From Mycobacterium colombiense (GTDB taxonomy: Bacteria; Actinomycetota; Actinomycetes; Mycobacteriales; Mycobacteriaceae): a stretch of DNA of 64,000 bases. Positions within the stretch are counted from its first letter, which is position 1. Every line of letters begins with the position of its first letter. Both the position numbers and the translations under genes were made by a program. The notes under the pieces were generated by a model. That model was not told the origin of the DNA. It was given only the letters and a program-made list of their open reading frames with translations, and did no database searches. Shown here one piece after another: positions 50,315 through 60,079 of the stretch. The stretch spans positions 1 through 64,000 of the forward strand of contig NZ_LZKI01000056.1 in NCBI RefSeq assembly GCF_001672755.1, in the 5' to 3' direction.

Positions 50315-51694
50315 TCAGCGCAGGCCCAGTAGCGCGTTCTCCACCACCTCGGCCAGCGCCGGGTGGATCCAGTACTGCCCGCGGGCCATCTGCGGGGCGG
50401 TGAGCCCGAAACTCATCGCCTGGATCAGCGGCTGGATGATCGACGAGGCCTGATGGCCCATGATGTGCGCGCCCAGCAGGCGCCCGGTGCCGCGCTCGGC
50501 GACGAGCTTGACGATTCCGGTCGTGTCCTCCGACGCCCAGCCGTAGGCGACGTCGCCGTAATCCTGGATCTTCACCGAGACCTTGAAACCCTTTGCAATG
50601 GCTTCGTTTTCGGTCAACCCGACGGAGGCGACCTGCGGATCGGTGAACACCGCCGAGGGCACGTAGCGATGGTCGGTGACGGCCATCGCCTCGGTGTCGT
50701 CCCAGTCGCAGAGCAAATTGTGCTGCACGACGCGCGCTTCGTGGTTGGCCACGTGTTTGAGCTCATACGGCGACGAGACGTCGCCGAGCGCGAAAACCCC
50801 ACGCGCCGTGGTCCGCTGGTACTGGTCGACGGCCACCAGGCCGTCCTCGACGGCGACGCCGGCCTGCGCGAGGTCGAGTTGATCGGCGTTGGACACCCGG
50901 CCTGTCGCCACCAGCAGCGCGTCGGCGTGCAGGGTGCGACCGTCGTCGAGTTGCACCGCGACGCCCGAACCTTGGTTTTCGGCGCCCACGACGTTGCGGT
51001 GGGTGTGCAGTTCCCATTTGCTCGACGCGATGCGGGTGAAGCGCTCGCCGACGACGTCGTCGAGATGCCGCAGCAGTGTGGAGCCCCGGACCACCAGGGT
51101 GACGCGCGAGCCCAGCGAGGAAAAGATGTGGGCGAATTCGGCCGCCACGAAACCACCCCCGACGATCACCAGATGCTCTGGCAGTTCGGGGATTCGCATG
51201 ATCGTGTCGCTGGTGTGGTACCGGGCGCCGCACTCGAGGATCGCCGGGGGCACCACGGCCCGCGCGCCCGCGGCGATCACTACCTGGTCGGCCGTGAACT
51301 CGTCGCCGGCATCGGTGCGCAACAGGTAGCGCCCGTCGGACTGGACCGGCCCGAACCGGGTGTGCTGCTTGTACACGTCGACGTTGGGTGCGGAGCTGCG
51401 GTAGTCCTCACCACCGACCCCGATCGGGTCGATGCGCCCGAAGACGCGCGAAACGATGTCGTCCCAGCGCACCCGGTCGATGCGCGCGTCGATGCCGAAG
51501 CGCGCCGCATCGCGGATCGTCTGGGCGACCTCGGCGGCGTAGACGAACATCTTGGTCGGGATGCACCCGACGTTCAGGCACGTGCCACCGAAGGTGCCCT
51601 CTTCGCAGATCGCCACCCGCTTCTCGTCGAAGCGGTCGTCGAGAATGCTGTTGCCCGAACCGGTTCCGATGATCGCGACGTCGTAGGTCTCCAA
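50315..51694 (-). CDS. mtr: Mycothione reductase
   Basis: NADPH-dependent flavoprotein disulfide reductase (459 aa) that regenerates mycothiol from mycothione. FAD loop AIIGTGSGNSI, redox disulfide GGTCLNVGCIPTKMF, NADPH loop VIVGGGFVAAEFAH, C-terminal FAD block GVFALGDVSSPYELKHVANH and dimer-partner His in YWIHPALAEVVENA. Start TTG 51694 (GAGAGGGGTGA upstream) gives the family length. Corresponds to Rv2855. 4 nt after the hydrolase gene, so co-transcribed. Confidence 0.96.
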   Translation of the reverse strand: METYDVAIIGTGSGNSILDDRFDEKRVAICEEGTFGGTCLNVGCIPTKMFVYAAEVAQTIRDAARFGIDARIDRVRWDDIVSRVFGRIDPIGVGGEDYRSSAPNVDVYKQHTRFGPVQSDGRYLLRTDAGDEFTADQVVIAAGARAVVPPAILECGARYHTSDTIMRIPELPEHLVIVGGGFVAAEFAHIFSSLGSRVTLVVRGSTLLRHLDDVVGERFTRIASSKWELHTHRNVVGAENQGSGVAVQLDDGRTLHADALLVATGRVSNADQLDLAQAGVAVEDGLVAVDQYQRTTARGVFALGDVSSPYELKHVANHEARVVQHNLLCDWDDTEAMAVTDHRYVPSAVFTDPQVASVGLTENEAIAKGFKVSVKIQDYGDVAYGWASEDTTGIVKLVAERGTGRLLGAHIMGHQASSIIQPLIQAMSFGLTAPQMARGQYWIHPALAEVVENALLGLR

Positions 51695-51698
51695 GCCG

Positions 51699-52748
51699 TC
51701 ACCCCTCTCGCAGCGATGCCGAGGCATCTGTGTCGGTGCGCAGGTAGCCGTCCAGCCAGAGATCCAGTTCCCGATAGGCGACTTCGCGCGGTCCCGGAAG
51801 CGATAAGAACACGTCGTGCTTGGCGTCGGGCACCGGAACCACGGCGGTGCGGTTGCCGACGCAGCCGGCCCAGCGGGCGATCTGGGTGACGTCGAGAACC
51901 GCGTCGCCGCACTGCATGGATGCGGAATCGGTGCTTTCGTGCACGCTGTGATCCGATCGCAGAATCAGATTCGGCACTCCGACGTCGAGACCGCGATGCA
52001 GCCGGGCCTGGCCGCGGCGGATGGCGTGCAGCCAGCCGAAGGTGATCGGGAAGCCGCCGACGGGTTTCCACTGCAGGTTGTAGTCGAATTCGCCGCCGTA
52101 GTCGCGGTGCAGGGTGGTGCCGTAGCCGCCCTCACCCGGCGACCGGGCCACGCCCTTGGACCGCACGCGGGACAGGCCGGCGATCAGCGCCACGGTCACC
52201 GAATGCCGCAGGATGGGTGGGCCGGGCAGCTCCAGGAACGGGCTATTGAGCACCAGGCCGCCAACGCGGGCGTGCGCGGCCGGATTTCGCCGGCGCAACC
52301 GGTCCAGCCACAGCGACACGATCAGCCCGCCCGCGGAATGCGCGTACAGCAGCAGCTTGCCGCGTTCCGCGACGCCGGCGAGCGCCTGGTCGAGTTCGGC
52401 CTCGTAGTTGGTGAGGTCCGTGATGAAGTGCGGCGTCTGGCCGTCGCGCCGCGACCGGCCGCACTTATGGAGGTCCAGCGCGTAGAAGGTGAAGCCGCGG
52501 GCCGCGAAACGATCGGCCAGCTCGGTGTGGAAGAAGTAGTCGGTGTAGCCGTGCACCGCCAGCACCGCGGGCCCGGCGGGCGCCGTCTCGCGGCCGGCCC
52601 GGTGCGGTTCGGGTCCGCGCCGTATCAGCGTCGCGACGATGTCGCCCTCACCGGCGGGATCGGACCCGAGCGCGATGGTGCGCTGCTGGTAACCGGGGAG
52701 GACGTCGGGCACCCAGCCGGTCACTTCGCCGGTCACCCTGCCAGTCAC
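51699..52748 (-). CDS. Alpha/beta hydrolase (Rv2854-like, monoacylglycerol-lipase type)
   Basis: 349-aa serine hydrolase. Oxyanion region VLAVHGYTDYFFHTELADRF, nucleophile elbow LLYAHSAGGLIVSLW (Ser in HSAGG), and a late catalytic His in VPDAKHDVFLS. It resembles lysophospholipase/monoacylglycerol-lipase proteins. No signal peptide. The first gene of a two-gene unit with mtr. GTG 52748. The PE_PGRS gene found between this and mqo in M. tuberculosis is absent. Confidence 0.85.
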   Translation of the reverse strand: MTGRVTGEVTGWVPDVLPGYQQRTIALGSDPAGEGDIVATLIRRGPEPHRAGRETAPAGPAVLAVHGYTDYFFHTELADRFAARGFTFYALDLHKCGRSRRDGQTPHFITDLTNYEAELDQALAGVAERGKLLLYAHSAGGLIVSLWLDRLRRRNPAAHARVGGLVLNSPFLELPGPPILRHSVTVALIAGLSRVRSKGVARSPGEGGYGTTLHRDYGGEFDYNLQWKPVGGFPITFGWLHAIRRGQARLHRGLDVGVPNLILRSDHSVHESTDSASMQCGDAVLDVTQIARWAGCVGNRTAVVPVPDAKHDVFLSLPGPREVAYRELDLWLDGYLRTDTDASASLREG

Positions 52749-52858
52749 GAGGCCAGCTTAGAGCTTTTGCTGGGCATCGGGCGGCGCACGTCGTTCGCGG
52801 CCACTTTGCCTCGGGATAACCTGGGATCGGCCCAGTCGAGGAAAGGACCAGCAAGCCG

Positions 52859-54346
52859 GTGTCATCGCTAGCCAGAACCACGTCGACCGACGTCGTGCTG
52901 GTGGGCGCGGGCATCATGAGCGCGACGCTGGGAACGTTGCTGCGCCGGCTGCAGCCGGACTGGTCGATGACTTTCGTGGAGCGTCTCGACGCCGTCGCCG
53001 CCGAGAGCAGCAGCCCGTGGAACAACGCGGGCACCGGCCATTCGGCGCTGTGCGAGCTGAACTACACGCCGCAGCGCGCCGACGGCTCGATCGACATCGC
53101 CAAAGCGGTGCGCATCAACGAGCAGTTCCAGGTGACCCGCCAGTTCTGGGCCTATGCAGTGGAGAACGGGATCCTCACCGATCGCCGCTTCCTCACCGCG
53201 ATCCCGCACGCGAGCTTCGTGCGCGGCGCGCAACGTGTCGACTATCTGCGGCGAAGGCAGCGGGCCCTGGCGCCCAACCCGCTGTTCGCCGGCATCGAGT
53301 TGATCGACGACGCAGGGGAGTTCGCCCGCCGGTTGCCGTTCATGGCGGCCGGGCGCGACTTCTCCGAACCGACCGCGCTGAACTGGGCCGCGCACGGCAC
53401 GGACGTCGACTTCGGTTCCCTGACGCGACAGCTCGTCGGGTTCTGTGTGCGCGGCGGCGCGACGGCCCTGTTCGGCCACGAGGTGCGCAACCTGTCCCGC
53501 CGGTCCGACGGCAGCTGGACGCTGTCCATCCGCAACCGCCGCACCGGCGAAAAGCGCCGTCTGAACGCCAAATTCGTGTTCGTCGGGGCCGGCGGTGATG
53601 CGCTGCCGCTGTTGCAGAAGTCCGGCATCGGGGAGGTCAGGGGTTTCGCCGGATTCCCGATCGGCGGCCGGTTCCTGCGCGCCGCCAACCCGGCGCTCAC
53701 CGCCACCCACCGGGCCAAGGTCTACGGCGCTCCGGCGCCGGGCGCGCCGCCGCTGGGTGCGCTGCATCTGGATCTGCGCTACGTCAACGGCAAGTCGTGG
53801 CTGGTATTCGGCCCCTACGCCGGCTGGTCACCGAAGTTCTTGAAACACGGGCACCTCACCGATCTACCCCGCTCGGTGAGACCGGACAACCTGGCCTCGC
53901 TGCTCGGTGTCGGTGTCAGCCAGCTGACGCTGCTCCGATACCTGCTGGGTCAGCTGCGGCTCTCCGAACCGGACCGGCTGCGCATGCTACGTGAATTCGC
54001 GCCCACCGCAACGGGTTCGGATTGGAAACTCACGGTGGCCGGTCAGCGCGTGCAGGTGATCCGGCGGGACAAGCGCAAGGGCGGGGTGCTCGACTTCGAC
54101 ACCACCGTGGTGGGCGACGCCGATGGAAGCATCGCGGGGCTGCTCGGTGGCTCCCCGGGGGCGTCGACGGCGGTTCCGATCATGCTCGGGGTGCTGGAAC
54201 GCTGCTTTGCCAACCGCTTTCAATCGTGGCTGCCCACGCTCAAGGAGATGGTTCCGTCGCTGGGGGCGACGCTGTCGGATGAGCCGGCGCTGTACGACGA
54301 GGTTTTTTCCTGGGGAACGACGGCGCTGGGGTTGGGCGTCTCATGA
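52859..54346 (+). CDS. mqo: Malate:quinone oxidoreductase
   Basis: FAD-dependent peripheral membrane enzyme (495 aa) that oxidises malate to oxaloacetate and reduces menaquinone. FAD motif [20 protein letters not shown], then [19 protein letters not shown] (family signature), [19 protein letters not shown] and the C-terminal [20 protein letters not shown]. Equivalent to Rv2852c. GTG 52859. It is divergent from the hydrolase/mtr pair. Confidence 0.96.
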   Translation: MSSLARTTSTDVVLVGAGIMSATLGTLLRRLQPDWSMTFVERLDAVAAESSSPWNNAGTGHSALCELNYTPQRADGSIDIAKAVRINEQFQVTRQFWAYAVENGILTDRRFLTAIPHASFVRGAQRVDYLRRRQRALAPNPLFAGIELIDDAGEFARRLPFMAAGRDFSEPTALNWAAHGTDVDFGSLTRQLVGFCVRGGATALFGHEVRNLSRRSDGSWTLSIRNRRTGEKRRLNAKFVFVGAGGDALPLLQKSGIGEVRGFAGFPIGGRFLRAANPALTATHRAKVYGAPAPGAPPLGALHLDLRYVNGKSWLVFGPYAGWSPKFLKHGHLTDLPRSVRPDNLASLLGVGVSQLTLLRYLLGQLRLSEPDRLRMLREFAPTATGSDWKLTVAGQRVQVIRRDKRKGGVLDFDTTVVGDADGSIAGLLGGSPGASTAVPIMLGVLERCFANRFQSWLPTLKEMVPSLGATLSDEPALYDEVFSWGTTALGLGVS

Positions 54347-54352
54347 CCCGCG

Positions 54353-54436
54353 CCGACAAGGGGAGCGATGAGGAGGGGCGCCGCCAGTGACACGCGCCGT
54401 CGACGATGCAGAGCGCAGCGATGAGGAGGAGCGGCG
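54353..54436 (+). repeat. RBS-bearing dispersed repeat, tandem copies before the GNAT gene
   Basis: The first, degenerate unit (CGACAAGGGGAGCGATGAGG from 54353) is followed by a full unit GATGCAGAGCGCAGCGATGA then GGAGGAGCGGCGC (54405-54436), ending 3 nt before the ATG at 54440. It provides AGGAGGAG to that gene. Confidence 0.7.
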
Positions 54437-54439
54437 CCG

Positions 54440-54910
54440 ATGACAGAGGCACTGCGACGTATTTGGGCCAAAGACCTTGACGCCCAGACACTCTACGAGC
54501 TACTCAAGCTCAGGGTGGAGGTGTTCGTCGTCGAACAGGCGATTCCGTATCCGGAGCTGGACGGGCGCGACCTGCTCGCCGAGACCCGGCACTTCTGGCT
54601 GGAAACGCCCGGCGGCGAGGTGATCTCCACGCTGCGGCTGATGGAGGAGCACGCCGGCGGCGAGAAGGTGTTCCGGATCGGGCGGCTGTGCACCAAACGC
54701 AATGCGCGCGGCCAGGGTCACACCACCCGGCTGCTGCGCGCGGCGCTGGCCGAGGTGGGTGACTACCCGTGCCGGATCAACGCGCAGACCTATCTGGCGG
54801 ACATGTACGCCCAACACGGATTCGTCCGCGACGGCGACGATTTCCTGGATGACGGCGTTCCGCACGTGCCCATGCTGCGTCCCGGGTCGGGTTTGGCGGC
54901 GAAGCCGTGA
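54440..54910 (+). CDS. ElaA-type GNAT acetyltransferase (Rv2851c-like)
   Basis: 156-aa N-acetyltransferase. ElaA pattern: [20 protein letters not shown] then [15 protein letters not shown]; acetyl-CoA site [21 protein letters not shown]-terminal [20 protein letters not shown]. The substrate is unknown. ATG 54440 uses the ribosome-binding site of a dispersed repeat. It overlaps the chelatase start by 4 nt and so leads the chelatase-cobO-cobB unit. Confidence 0.88.
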   Translation: MTEALRRIWAKDLDAQTLYELLKLRVEVFVVEQAIPYPELDGRDLLAETRHFWLETPGGEVISTLRLMEEHAGGEKVFRIGRLCTKRNARGQGHTTRLLRAALAEVGDYPCRINAQTYLADMYAQHGFVRDGDDFLDDGVPHVPMLRPGSGLAAKP

Positions 54911-56748
54911 AGCCCTACCCGTTCAGCGCCATCGTCGGGCACGACCAGCTGCGCCTGGCGCTGCTGCTGTGTGCCGTGCGTCCCGAGATCGGCGGCGCGC
55001 TCATCCGTGGCGAGAAGGGCACCGCCAAGTCGACGGCCGTGCGCGGCCTCGCGGCATTGCTGTCGGAGGCCACCGGCAGTGACGCCGGGCTGGTCGAAAT
55101 GCCGCTCGGGGCAACGGAAGACCGGGTGATCGGCTCGCTGGACCTGCAGCGGGTGTTGCGCGACGGCGAGCACGCATTCTCGCCGGGCCTGCTGGCCCGC
55201 GCGCACGGCGGTGTGCTCTACGTGGACGAGGTCAACCTGCTGCACGATCACCTGGTCGATGTGCTGCTCGATGCTGCGGCGATGGGACGGGTACACATCG
55301 AGCGCGACGGCATCTCGCATTCGCACGAGGCCCGGTTCGTATTGATTGGCACCATGAATCCCGAAGAGGGCGAACTGCGTCCGCAGCTGCTGGACCGATT
55401 CGGGCTCACCGTCGACGTCCACGCCTCGCGCGACGTTGACGTGCGGGTGCAGGTGATCCGGAAGCGGATGGCGTACGAGGCCGACCCGGATGGTTTTGCC
55501 GAGCGCTATGCGGACGCCGACGCGGAGCTGGCCCGGCGAATCGCCACCGCGCGTGCGCAGGTCGACGATGTGGTGTTGCCCGACAACGAATTACGCCGGA
55601 TCGCGGCGCTGTGCGCGGCGTTCGACGTCGACGGCATGCGCGCCGATCTGGTGGTCGCACGCACCGCGGTCGCGCACGCAGCCTGGCGCGGCGGGCGCAC
55701 CGTCGAGGAAGGGGACATCAGGGTGGCCGCCGAACTGGCGCTGCCGCACCGGCGCCGCCGCGACCCGTTCGACGACCCGGGCATCGACCGCGACCAGCTG
55801 GACGAGGCCCTGGCGCAGGCGGGTAACGACCCGGACCCCGATCCCAACCCACCCGGCGGTGGCGAGTCCATCCAATCCGAACAGGATGTGCCGCAACAGA
55901 ATTCATGCGAAGGCGCTGCGCCGCAGCCGCCGAAGACCAGGCCCAGCGGGCCACCGGCGAAGACCTTCCGCACCCGCGCGCTGAGGGTTCCGGGGGTCGG
56001 GGAGGGCGCGCCCGGGCGGCGGTCGCGGGCCCGCAACGCCAGCGGAACCGTCATCGCGGCCGCCGACGCGGACGACACGAGTTGCGCAGGGCACGGACTG
56101 CACCTGTTCGCCACCCTGCTGTCGGCCGCCGAGCGCGCCGGTGCCGGGCCGTTGCGGCCGCAGCCCGACGATGTGCGCCGCGCCGTGCGCGAAGGGCGCG
56201 AGGGCAATCTGGTGATCTTCGTGGTGGACGCGTCGGGTTCGATGGCCGCACGCGATCGCATGTCCGCGGTCAGCGGTGCGGCGCTGTCGCTGCTGCGCGA
56301 CGCATATCAGCGGCGCGACAAGGTCGCCGTGATCACGTTCCGGCAACAGGAGGCGCGGCTGTTGTTGCCGCCGACGTCGTCGGCGCACATCGCCGGTCGG
56401 CGGCTGGCCCAGTTCGACACCGGCGGCAAGACCCCGCTGGCCGAAGGCCTGCTGGCCGCGCGTGAACTGATCGTGCGGGAGAAGGCGCGGGACCGGGCGC
56501 GGCGCTCGCTGGTGGTGGTGCTGACCGACGGCCGGGCCACCGCCGGCCCGGACCCGTTGGGCCGCACCCGAACCGCGGCGGCCCGGCTTGTCGCCGAGGG
56601 TGCCGCCGCGGTGGTCGTCGACTGCGAAACGTCGTTTGTGCGGCTGGGCCTGGCCGAGCAACTCGCCCGCCAGCTCGGTGCCCCGGCGATCCGGCTCGAG
56701 CAGCTGCACGCGGACTCCCTGACGCGTGCGGTGCGCGACGCGGCCTGA
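54907..56748 (+). CDS. Chelatase with fused ChlI-type AAA+ and ChlD-type VWA domains (Rv2850c-like)
   Basis: 613 aa. AAA+ domain: Walker [10 protein letters not shown] at residues 35-43, Walker [19 protein letters not shown] near 100-117, sensor [21 protein letters not shown] Pro/acidic linker spans ~300-370. The C-terminal VWA domain has a MIDAS motif [19 protein letters not shown] near 437 and [11 protein letters not shown]. This architecture drives Mg- or Co-chelatases. Because cobO, cobB and cysG follow, cobalt insertion with a CobN-type subunit encoded elsewhere is the likeliest role. GTG start. Confidence 0.9.
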   Translation: MKPYPFSAIVGHDQLRLALLLCAVRPEIGGALIRGEKGTAKSTAVRGLAALLSEATGSDAGLVEMPLGATEDRVIGSLDLQRVLRDGEHAFSPGLLARAHGGVLYVDEVNLLHDHLVDVLLDAAAMGRVHIERDGISHSHEARFVLIGTMNPEEGELRPQLLDRFGLTVDVHASRDVDVRVQVIRKRMAYEADPDGFAERYADADAELARRIATARAQVDDVVLPDNELRRIAALCAAFDVDGMRADLVVARTAVAHAAWRGGRTVEEGDIRVAAELALPHRRRRDPFDDPGIDRDQLDEALAQAGNDPDPDPNPPGGGESIQSEQDVPQQNSCEGAAPQPPKTRPSGPPAKTFRTRALRVPGVGEGAPGRRSRARNASGTVIAAADADDTSCAGHGLHLFATLLSAAERAGAGPLRPQPDDVRRAVREGREGNLVIFVVDASGSMAARDRMSAVSGAALSLLRDAYQRRDKVAVITFRQQEARLLLPPTSSAHIAGRRLAQFDTGGKTPLAEGLLAARELIVREKARDRARRSLVVVLTDGRATAGPDPLGRTRTAAARLVAEGAAAVVVDCETSFVRLGLAEQLARQLGAPAIRLEQLHADSLTRAVRDAA

Positions 56749-56767
56749 GCGGAAAGGGTAAACGCTG

Positions 56768-57382
56768 ATGCCACAAGGCGTTCCACTGCAAGTTCCCGAC
56801 GACGGCCTGACCACGCGGGCGCGGCGCCACACGCCCGTGCTGGCCGTGCACACCGGCCCCGGCAAGGGAAAGTCCACGGCGGCATTCGGCATGGCGCTGC
56901 GGGCCTGGAATGCCGGACTGTCCGTCGCGGTGTTCCAGTTCGTCAAAAGCGCAAAGTGGAAGGTGGGCGAGGAAGCGGTCTTCGCCCAGCTGGGCCGCCT
57001 GCACGACCAGCACCAGGTCGGCGCCCCCGTCGAATGGCACAAGATGGGTGCGGGCTGGTCGTGGACCCGCAAGGCGGGCAGCGACGTCGATCACGCGGGG
57101 GCCGCGGCCGACGGCTGGGCGGAGATCGCGCACCGGCTTGCCGATCGGCGTCACGACTTCTACGTGCTCGACGAGTTCACCTATCCGCTGAAGTGGGGTT
57201 GGGTGGACGTCGACGAGGTGGTGGAGGTGTTGGCCACCCGGCCCGGTCATCAGCATGTGGTCATCACCGGACGCGACGCGCCGCAGCGCCTGATCGATGC
57301 GGCCGACCTGGTGACCGAGATGGCCAAGGTCAAGCACCCCATGGACGCCGGACGCAAGGGGCAGAAGGGCATCGAGTGGTGA
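56768..57382 (+). CDS. cobO: Cob(I)yrinic acid a,c-diamide adenosyltransferase
   Basis: 204-aa CobA/CobO-type enzyme that puts the 5'-deoxyadenosyl ligand on cobalt of corrinoids using ATP. P-loop VHTGPGKGKSTAAFGMALRA, then FYVLDEFTYPLKWGWVDVDE and HVVITGRDAPQRLIDAADLV with the C-terminal MAKVKHPMDAGRKGQKGIEW. Equivalent to Rv2849c. Its TGA overlaps the cobB GTG (GTGA), so they are coupled. Confidence 0.96.
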   Translation: MPQGVPLQVPDDGLTTRARRHTPVLAVHTGPGKGKSTAAFGMALRAWNAGLSVAVFQFVKSAKWKVGEEAVFAQLGRLHDQHQVGAPVEWHKMGAGWSWTRKAGSDVDHAGAAADGWAEIAHRLADRRHDFYVLDEFTYPLKWGWVDVDEVVEVLATRPGHQHVVITGRDAPQRLIDAADLVTEMAKVKHPMDAGRKGQKGIEW

Positions 57383-58776
57383 GTGTTCCCGCCGTCGTCG
57401 TCGCCGCTCCCGCGTCCGGCAGCGGAAAGACAACGGTGGCAACGGGTTTGATCGGCGCACTGCGGCGGGCGGGCCACACCGTCGCGCCGTTCAAAGTCGG
57501 CCCGGACTTCATCGATCCCGGCTACCACGGCCTGGCCGCCGGCCGGCCCGGCCGCAACCTCGACCCGGTGTTGGTGGGGGAGAACCTGATCGGCCCGCTG
57601 TACACCCACGGCGCTGGGGGCGCCGACATCACCGTGGTCGAAGGGGTGATGGGGCTGTTCGACGGACGGATCGGGCCCGCCGCCACGACTCCCGCGGCCG
57701 GATCTACGGCCCACGTCGCCGGCCTGCTGGGCGCGCCGGTCGTCCTTGTCGTTGATGCGCGTGGGCAGAGCCAGAGCATCGCCGCGCTGCTGCACGGCTT
57801 TTCGACGTTCGACACCGCGACCCACGTCGCCGGTGTGATCCTCAACCGGGTCGGATCGGACCGGCACGAGCAGGTGTTGCGGCAGGCCTGTGAACAGGCC
57901 GGCGTCCCGGTGTTGGGCGCCATCCCCCGGGTGGCTGAATTAGAATTGCCGACAAGGTATTTGGGGCTGGTTACCGCCGTGGAGTATGGGCAGCGGGCGC
58001 GGCTGGCGGTGGAGGCGATGACCGAATTGGTTGCGCGCCATGTCGACTTGTCGGCCATCGCCGCGATCGCCGGTGGCCGAGTCACGCAGCCGCCGTGGGA
58101 TCCCGCCGCGGTGGTGGGGGCTATGCCCGGGGACGGCGCCACCGTCGCGGTGGCGGCCGGCAAGGCATTCAGTTTCGGCTACGCCGAACACGCGGAGCTG
58201 CTGGCGGCCGCCGGCGCCGACGTCGTCGAATTCGACCCGCTCGTCGACGCCCTGCCCGACGGCACCGACGCGGTGTTGCTGCCCGGCGGGTTTCCCGAAC
58301 AGTTCACCGCGGAGCTCTCGGCCAATGAGCTCGTGCGCCGGCAGATCAGCGAACTCGCCACCGCCGGGGCGCCGATACACGCCGAGTGCGCCGGGCTGAT
58401 CTATCTGGTGTCCGAGCTCGACGGCCATCCGATGTGCGGTGTACTGGCGGGCCGGGCGCGGTTCACCCCGCACCTGACCCTGGCGTACCGCGATGCCGTC
58501 GCGGTCGCGGATTCGTCGTTGTACGCCGTCGGCCAGCGCGCGGTGGGGCATGAATTCCACCGCACCACAGTCACATTCACCGAGGACTATCAGCCCGCCT
58601 GGATGTACCGAGCCCGCGACGCCGACCCGCAGGGCCACCCCGTGCGCGACGGTGTCGTGCGCGCCGGTGTGCACGCGTCGTATCTGCACACCCATCCGGC
58701 CGCGGCGCCGGAGGCGGTGGCGCGCTTCGTGGCACACGCCGGCGCCCGGCTTCGCCGCGCTCGCGATCGCCACTAG
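57379..58776 (+). CDS. cobB: Cobyrinic acid a,c-diamide synthase
   Basis: 465-aa glutamine amidotransferase that amidates the a and c carboxylates of (hydrogeno)cobyrinate. N-terminal ATP domain APASGSGKTTVATGLIGALR, PFKVGPDFIDPGYH, VVEGVMGLFDG. Glutaminase: Cys in PIHAECAGLIYLVSEL, His in ASYLHTHPAAAPEA. The family ends soon after VARFVAHA; here the last residues (GARLRRARDRH) and the stop are read from an inverted-repeat element. GTG 57379; the longer frame from 56956 is a shadow of cobO. Confidence 0.95.
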   Translation: MSVPAVVVAAPASGSGKTTVATGLIGALRRAGHTVAPFKVGPDFIDPGYHGLAAGRPGRNLDPVLVGENLIGPLYTHGAGGADITVVEGVMGLFDGRIGPAATTPAAGSTAHVAGLLGAPVVLVVDARGQSQSIAALLHGFSTFDTATHVAGVILNRVGSDRHEQVLRQACEQAGVPVLGAIPRVAELELPTRYLGLVTAVEYGQRARLAVEAMTELVARHVDLSAIAAIAGGRVTQPPWDPAAVVGAMPGDGATVAVAAGKAFSFGYAEHAELLAAAGADVVEFDPLVDALPDGTDAVLLPGGFPEQFTAELSANELVRRQISELATAGAPIHAECAGLIYLVSELDGHPMCGVLAGRARFTPHLTLAYRDAVAVADSSLYAVGQRAVGHEFHRTTVTFTEDYQPAWMYRARDADPQGHPVRDGVVRAGVHASYLHTHPAAAPEAVARFVAHAGARLRRARDRH

Positions 58777-58828
58777 GTCGATGGTGGCGACCCGCAGCGC
58801 CCGGCTTCGCCGCGCTCGCGATCGCCAC
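58741..58828. repeat. GC-rich inverted repeat, copies 3 (partial) and 4, tandem
   Basis: Partial unit 58741-58773 (GGCGCCCGGCTTCGCCGCGC ... GATCGCCAC) encodes the last codons of CobB. A full 45-bp unit follows at 58784-58828, starting GTGGCGACCCGCAGCGCCCG and ending GCGATCGCCAC, in the 64-nt gap before cysG. Confidence 0.85.
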
Positions 58829-58840
58829 TAGGCTTGCCGG

Positions 58841-60046
58841 GTGACTGAGAGCGCCTACCTCGCTGGGCTGCGGCTGACCGGCAAAAAGGTCGTCGTGGTC
58901 GGCGGCGGCACCGTCGCCCAGCGCCGGCTGCCCTTGCTCATCGCCAGCGGCGCCGACGTCCACGTCATCTCCCGCAGCGCCACCCGGTCGGTCGAGGCGA
59001 TGACGGGAATCACCCTGGCATTGCGCGAATACCGCGGCGGCGACCTCGACGGAGCCTGGTACGCGATCGCGGCCACCGATGACGCGCAAGTCAACGAGGC
59101 GGTGGTCGCCGAGGCCGAAAGCCGCCGCATCTTCTGCGTCCGCGCCGACATCGCCGTCGAGGGGACCGCAGTCACCCCAGCGTCCTTCGACTACGCCGGG
59201 CTGTCCGTCGGGGTCCTGGCCGGCGGCGACCACCGCCGCTCGGCGGCGATCCGCTCGGCCATCCGCGAGGCGCTGCAGACCGGGCTGATCACGCCCGACA
59301 GCCCGGTGAGCTCCGACGTCGTCAAGGGCGGCGTCGCGCTCGTCGGCGGCGGGCCCGGTGACCCCGAACTGATCACCGTGCGCGGCCGGCGCCTGCTGGC
59401 CCAGGCCGACGTCGTGGTCGCCGACCGTCTCGCGCCGCCGGAACTCCTCGCCGAGCTGCCTCCGCACGTCGAAGTCATCGACGCCGCCAAAATCCCATAC
59501 GGGCGGGCCATGGCCCAGGACGCCATCAACGACGTCATGATCGAACGCGCCCGCGCAGGCCACTTCGTGGTGCGCCTCAAAGGCGGCGACCCGTTCGTGT
59601 TCGCCCGGGGTTATGAAGAGGTGCTGGCGTGCGTCGAGGCCGGAATACCGGTGACGGTGGTGCCAGGTGTGACAAGTGCCATAGGAGTGCCCGCTTTGGC
59701 GGGCGTTCCGGTCACGCATCGGGCGATAAATCACGAGTTCGTGGTGGTCAGCGGCCATCTGCCGCCCGGGCATCCCGAATCGTTAGTGAATTGGGATGCA
59801 CTGGCAGCAATGTCGGGCACGATTGTTTTGCTGATGGCGGTGGAACGCATCGAACTTTTCGCCGAAGCTCTGCTTAAAGGCGGCCGACCTGCGGATACCC
59901 CGGTGCTGGTGGTTCAGCATGGAACGACCGCCGCTCAACACACTTTGCGGGCTACCCTCGCCGACACGCCCGAAAAGATTCGCGCCGAGGGTATCCGACC
60001 TCCCGCGATCATCGTGATCGGCGCCGTGGCGGCCTTCGGGCTTTAA
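58841..60046 (+). CDS. cysG: Siroheme/precorrin-2 synthase: fused dehydrogenase and uroporphyrinogen-III C-methyltransferase
   Basis: 401 aa. The N-terminal precorrin-2 dehydrogenase (SirC-like) has KVVVVGGGTVAQRRLPLLIA. From ~165 comes the SAM-dependent uroporphyrinogen-III methyltransferase: ALVGGGPGDPELITVRGRRL, PYGRAMAQDAINDVMI, RLKGGDPFVFARGYEEV, VVPGVTSAIGVPALAGVPVT. The product precorrin-2/sirohydrochlorin feeds siroheme and B12 synthesis. Equivalent to Rv2847c. GTG 58841, just after tandem inverted repeats. Confidence 0.95.
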   Translation: MTESAYLAGLRLTGKKVVVVGGGTVAQRRLPLLIASGADVHVISRSATRSVEAMTGITLALREYRGGDLDGAWYAIAATDDAQVNEAVVAEAESRRIFCVRADIAVEGTAVTPASFDYAGLSVGVLAGGDHRRSAAIRSAIREALQTGLITPDSPVSSDVVKGGVALVGGGPGDPELITVRGRRLLAQADVVVADRLAPPELLAELPPHVEVIDAAKIPYGRAMAQDAINDVMIERARAGHFVVRLKGGDPFVFARGYEEVLACVEAGIPVTVVPGVTSAIGVPALAGVPVTHRAINHEFVVVSGHLPPGHPESLVNWDALAAMSGTIVLLMAVERIELFAEALLKGGRPADTPVLVVQHGTTAAQHTLRATLADTPEKIRAEGIRPPAIIVIGAVAAFGL

Positions 60047-60079
60047 ACGGTTCTTAAGATTACTGTAAGGTAACCCTTT

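Noticed and set aside
50363..51889. 508-aa plus-strand frame opposite mtr
   Set aside because: Shadow of mycothione reductase; no motif.
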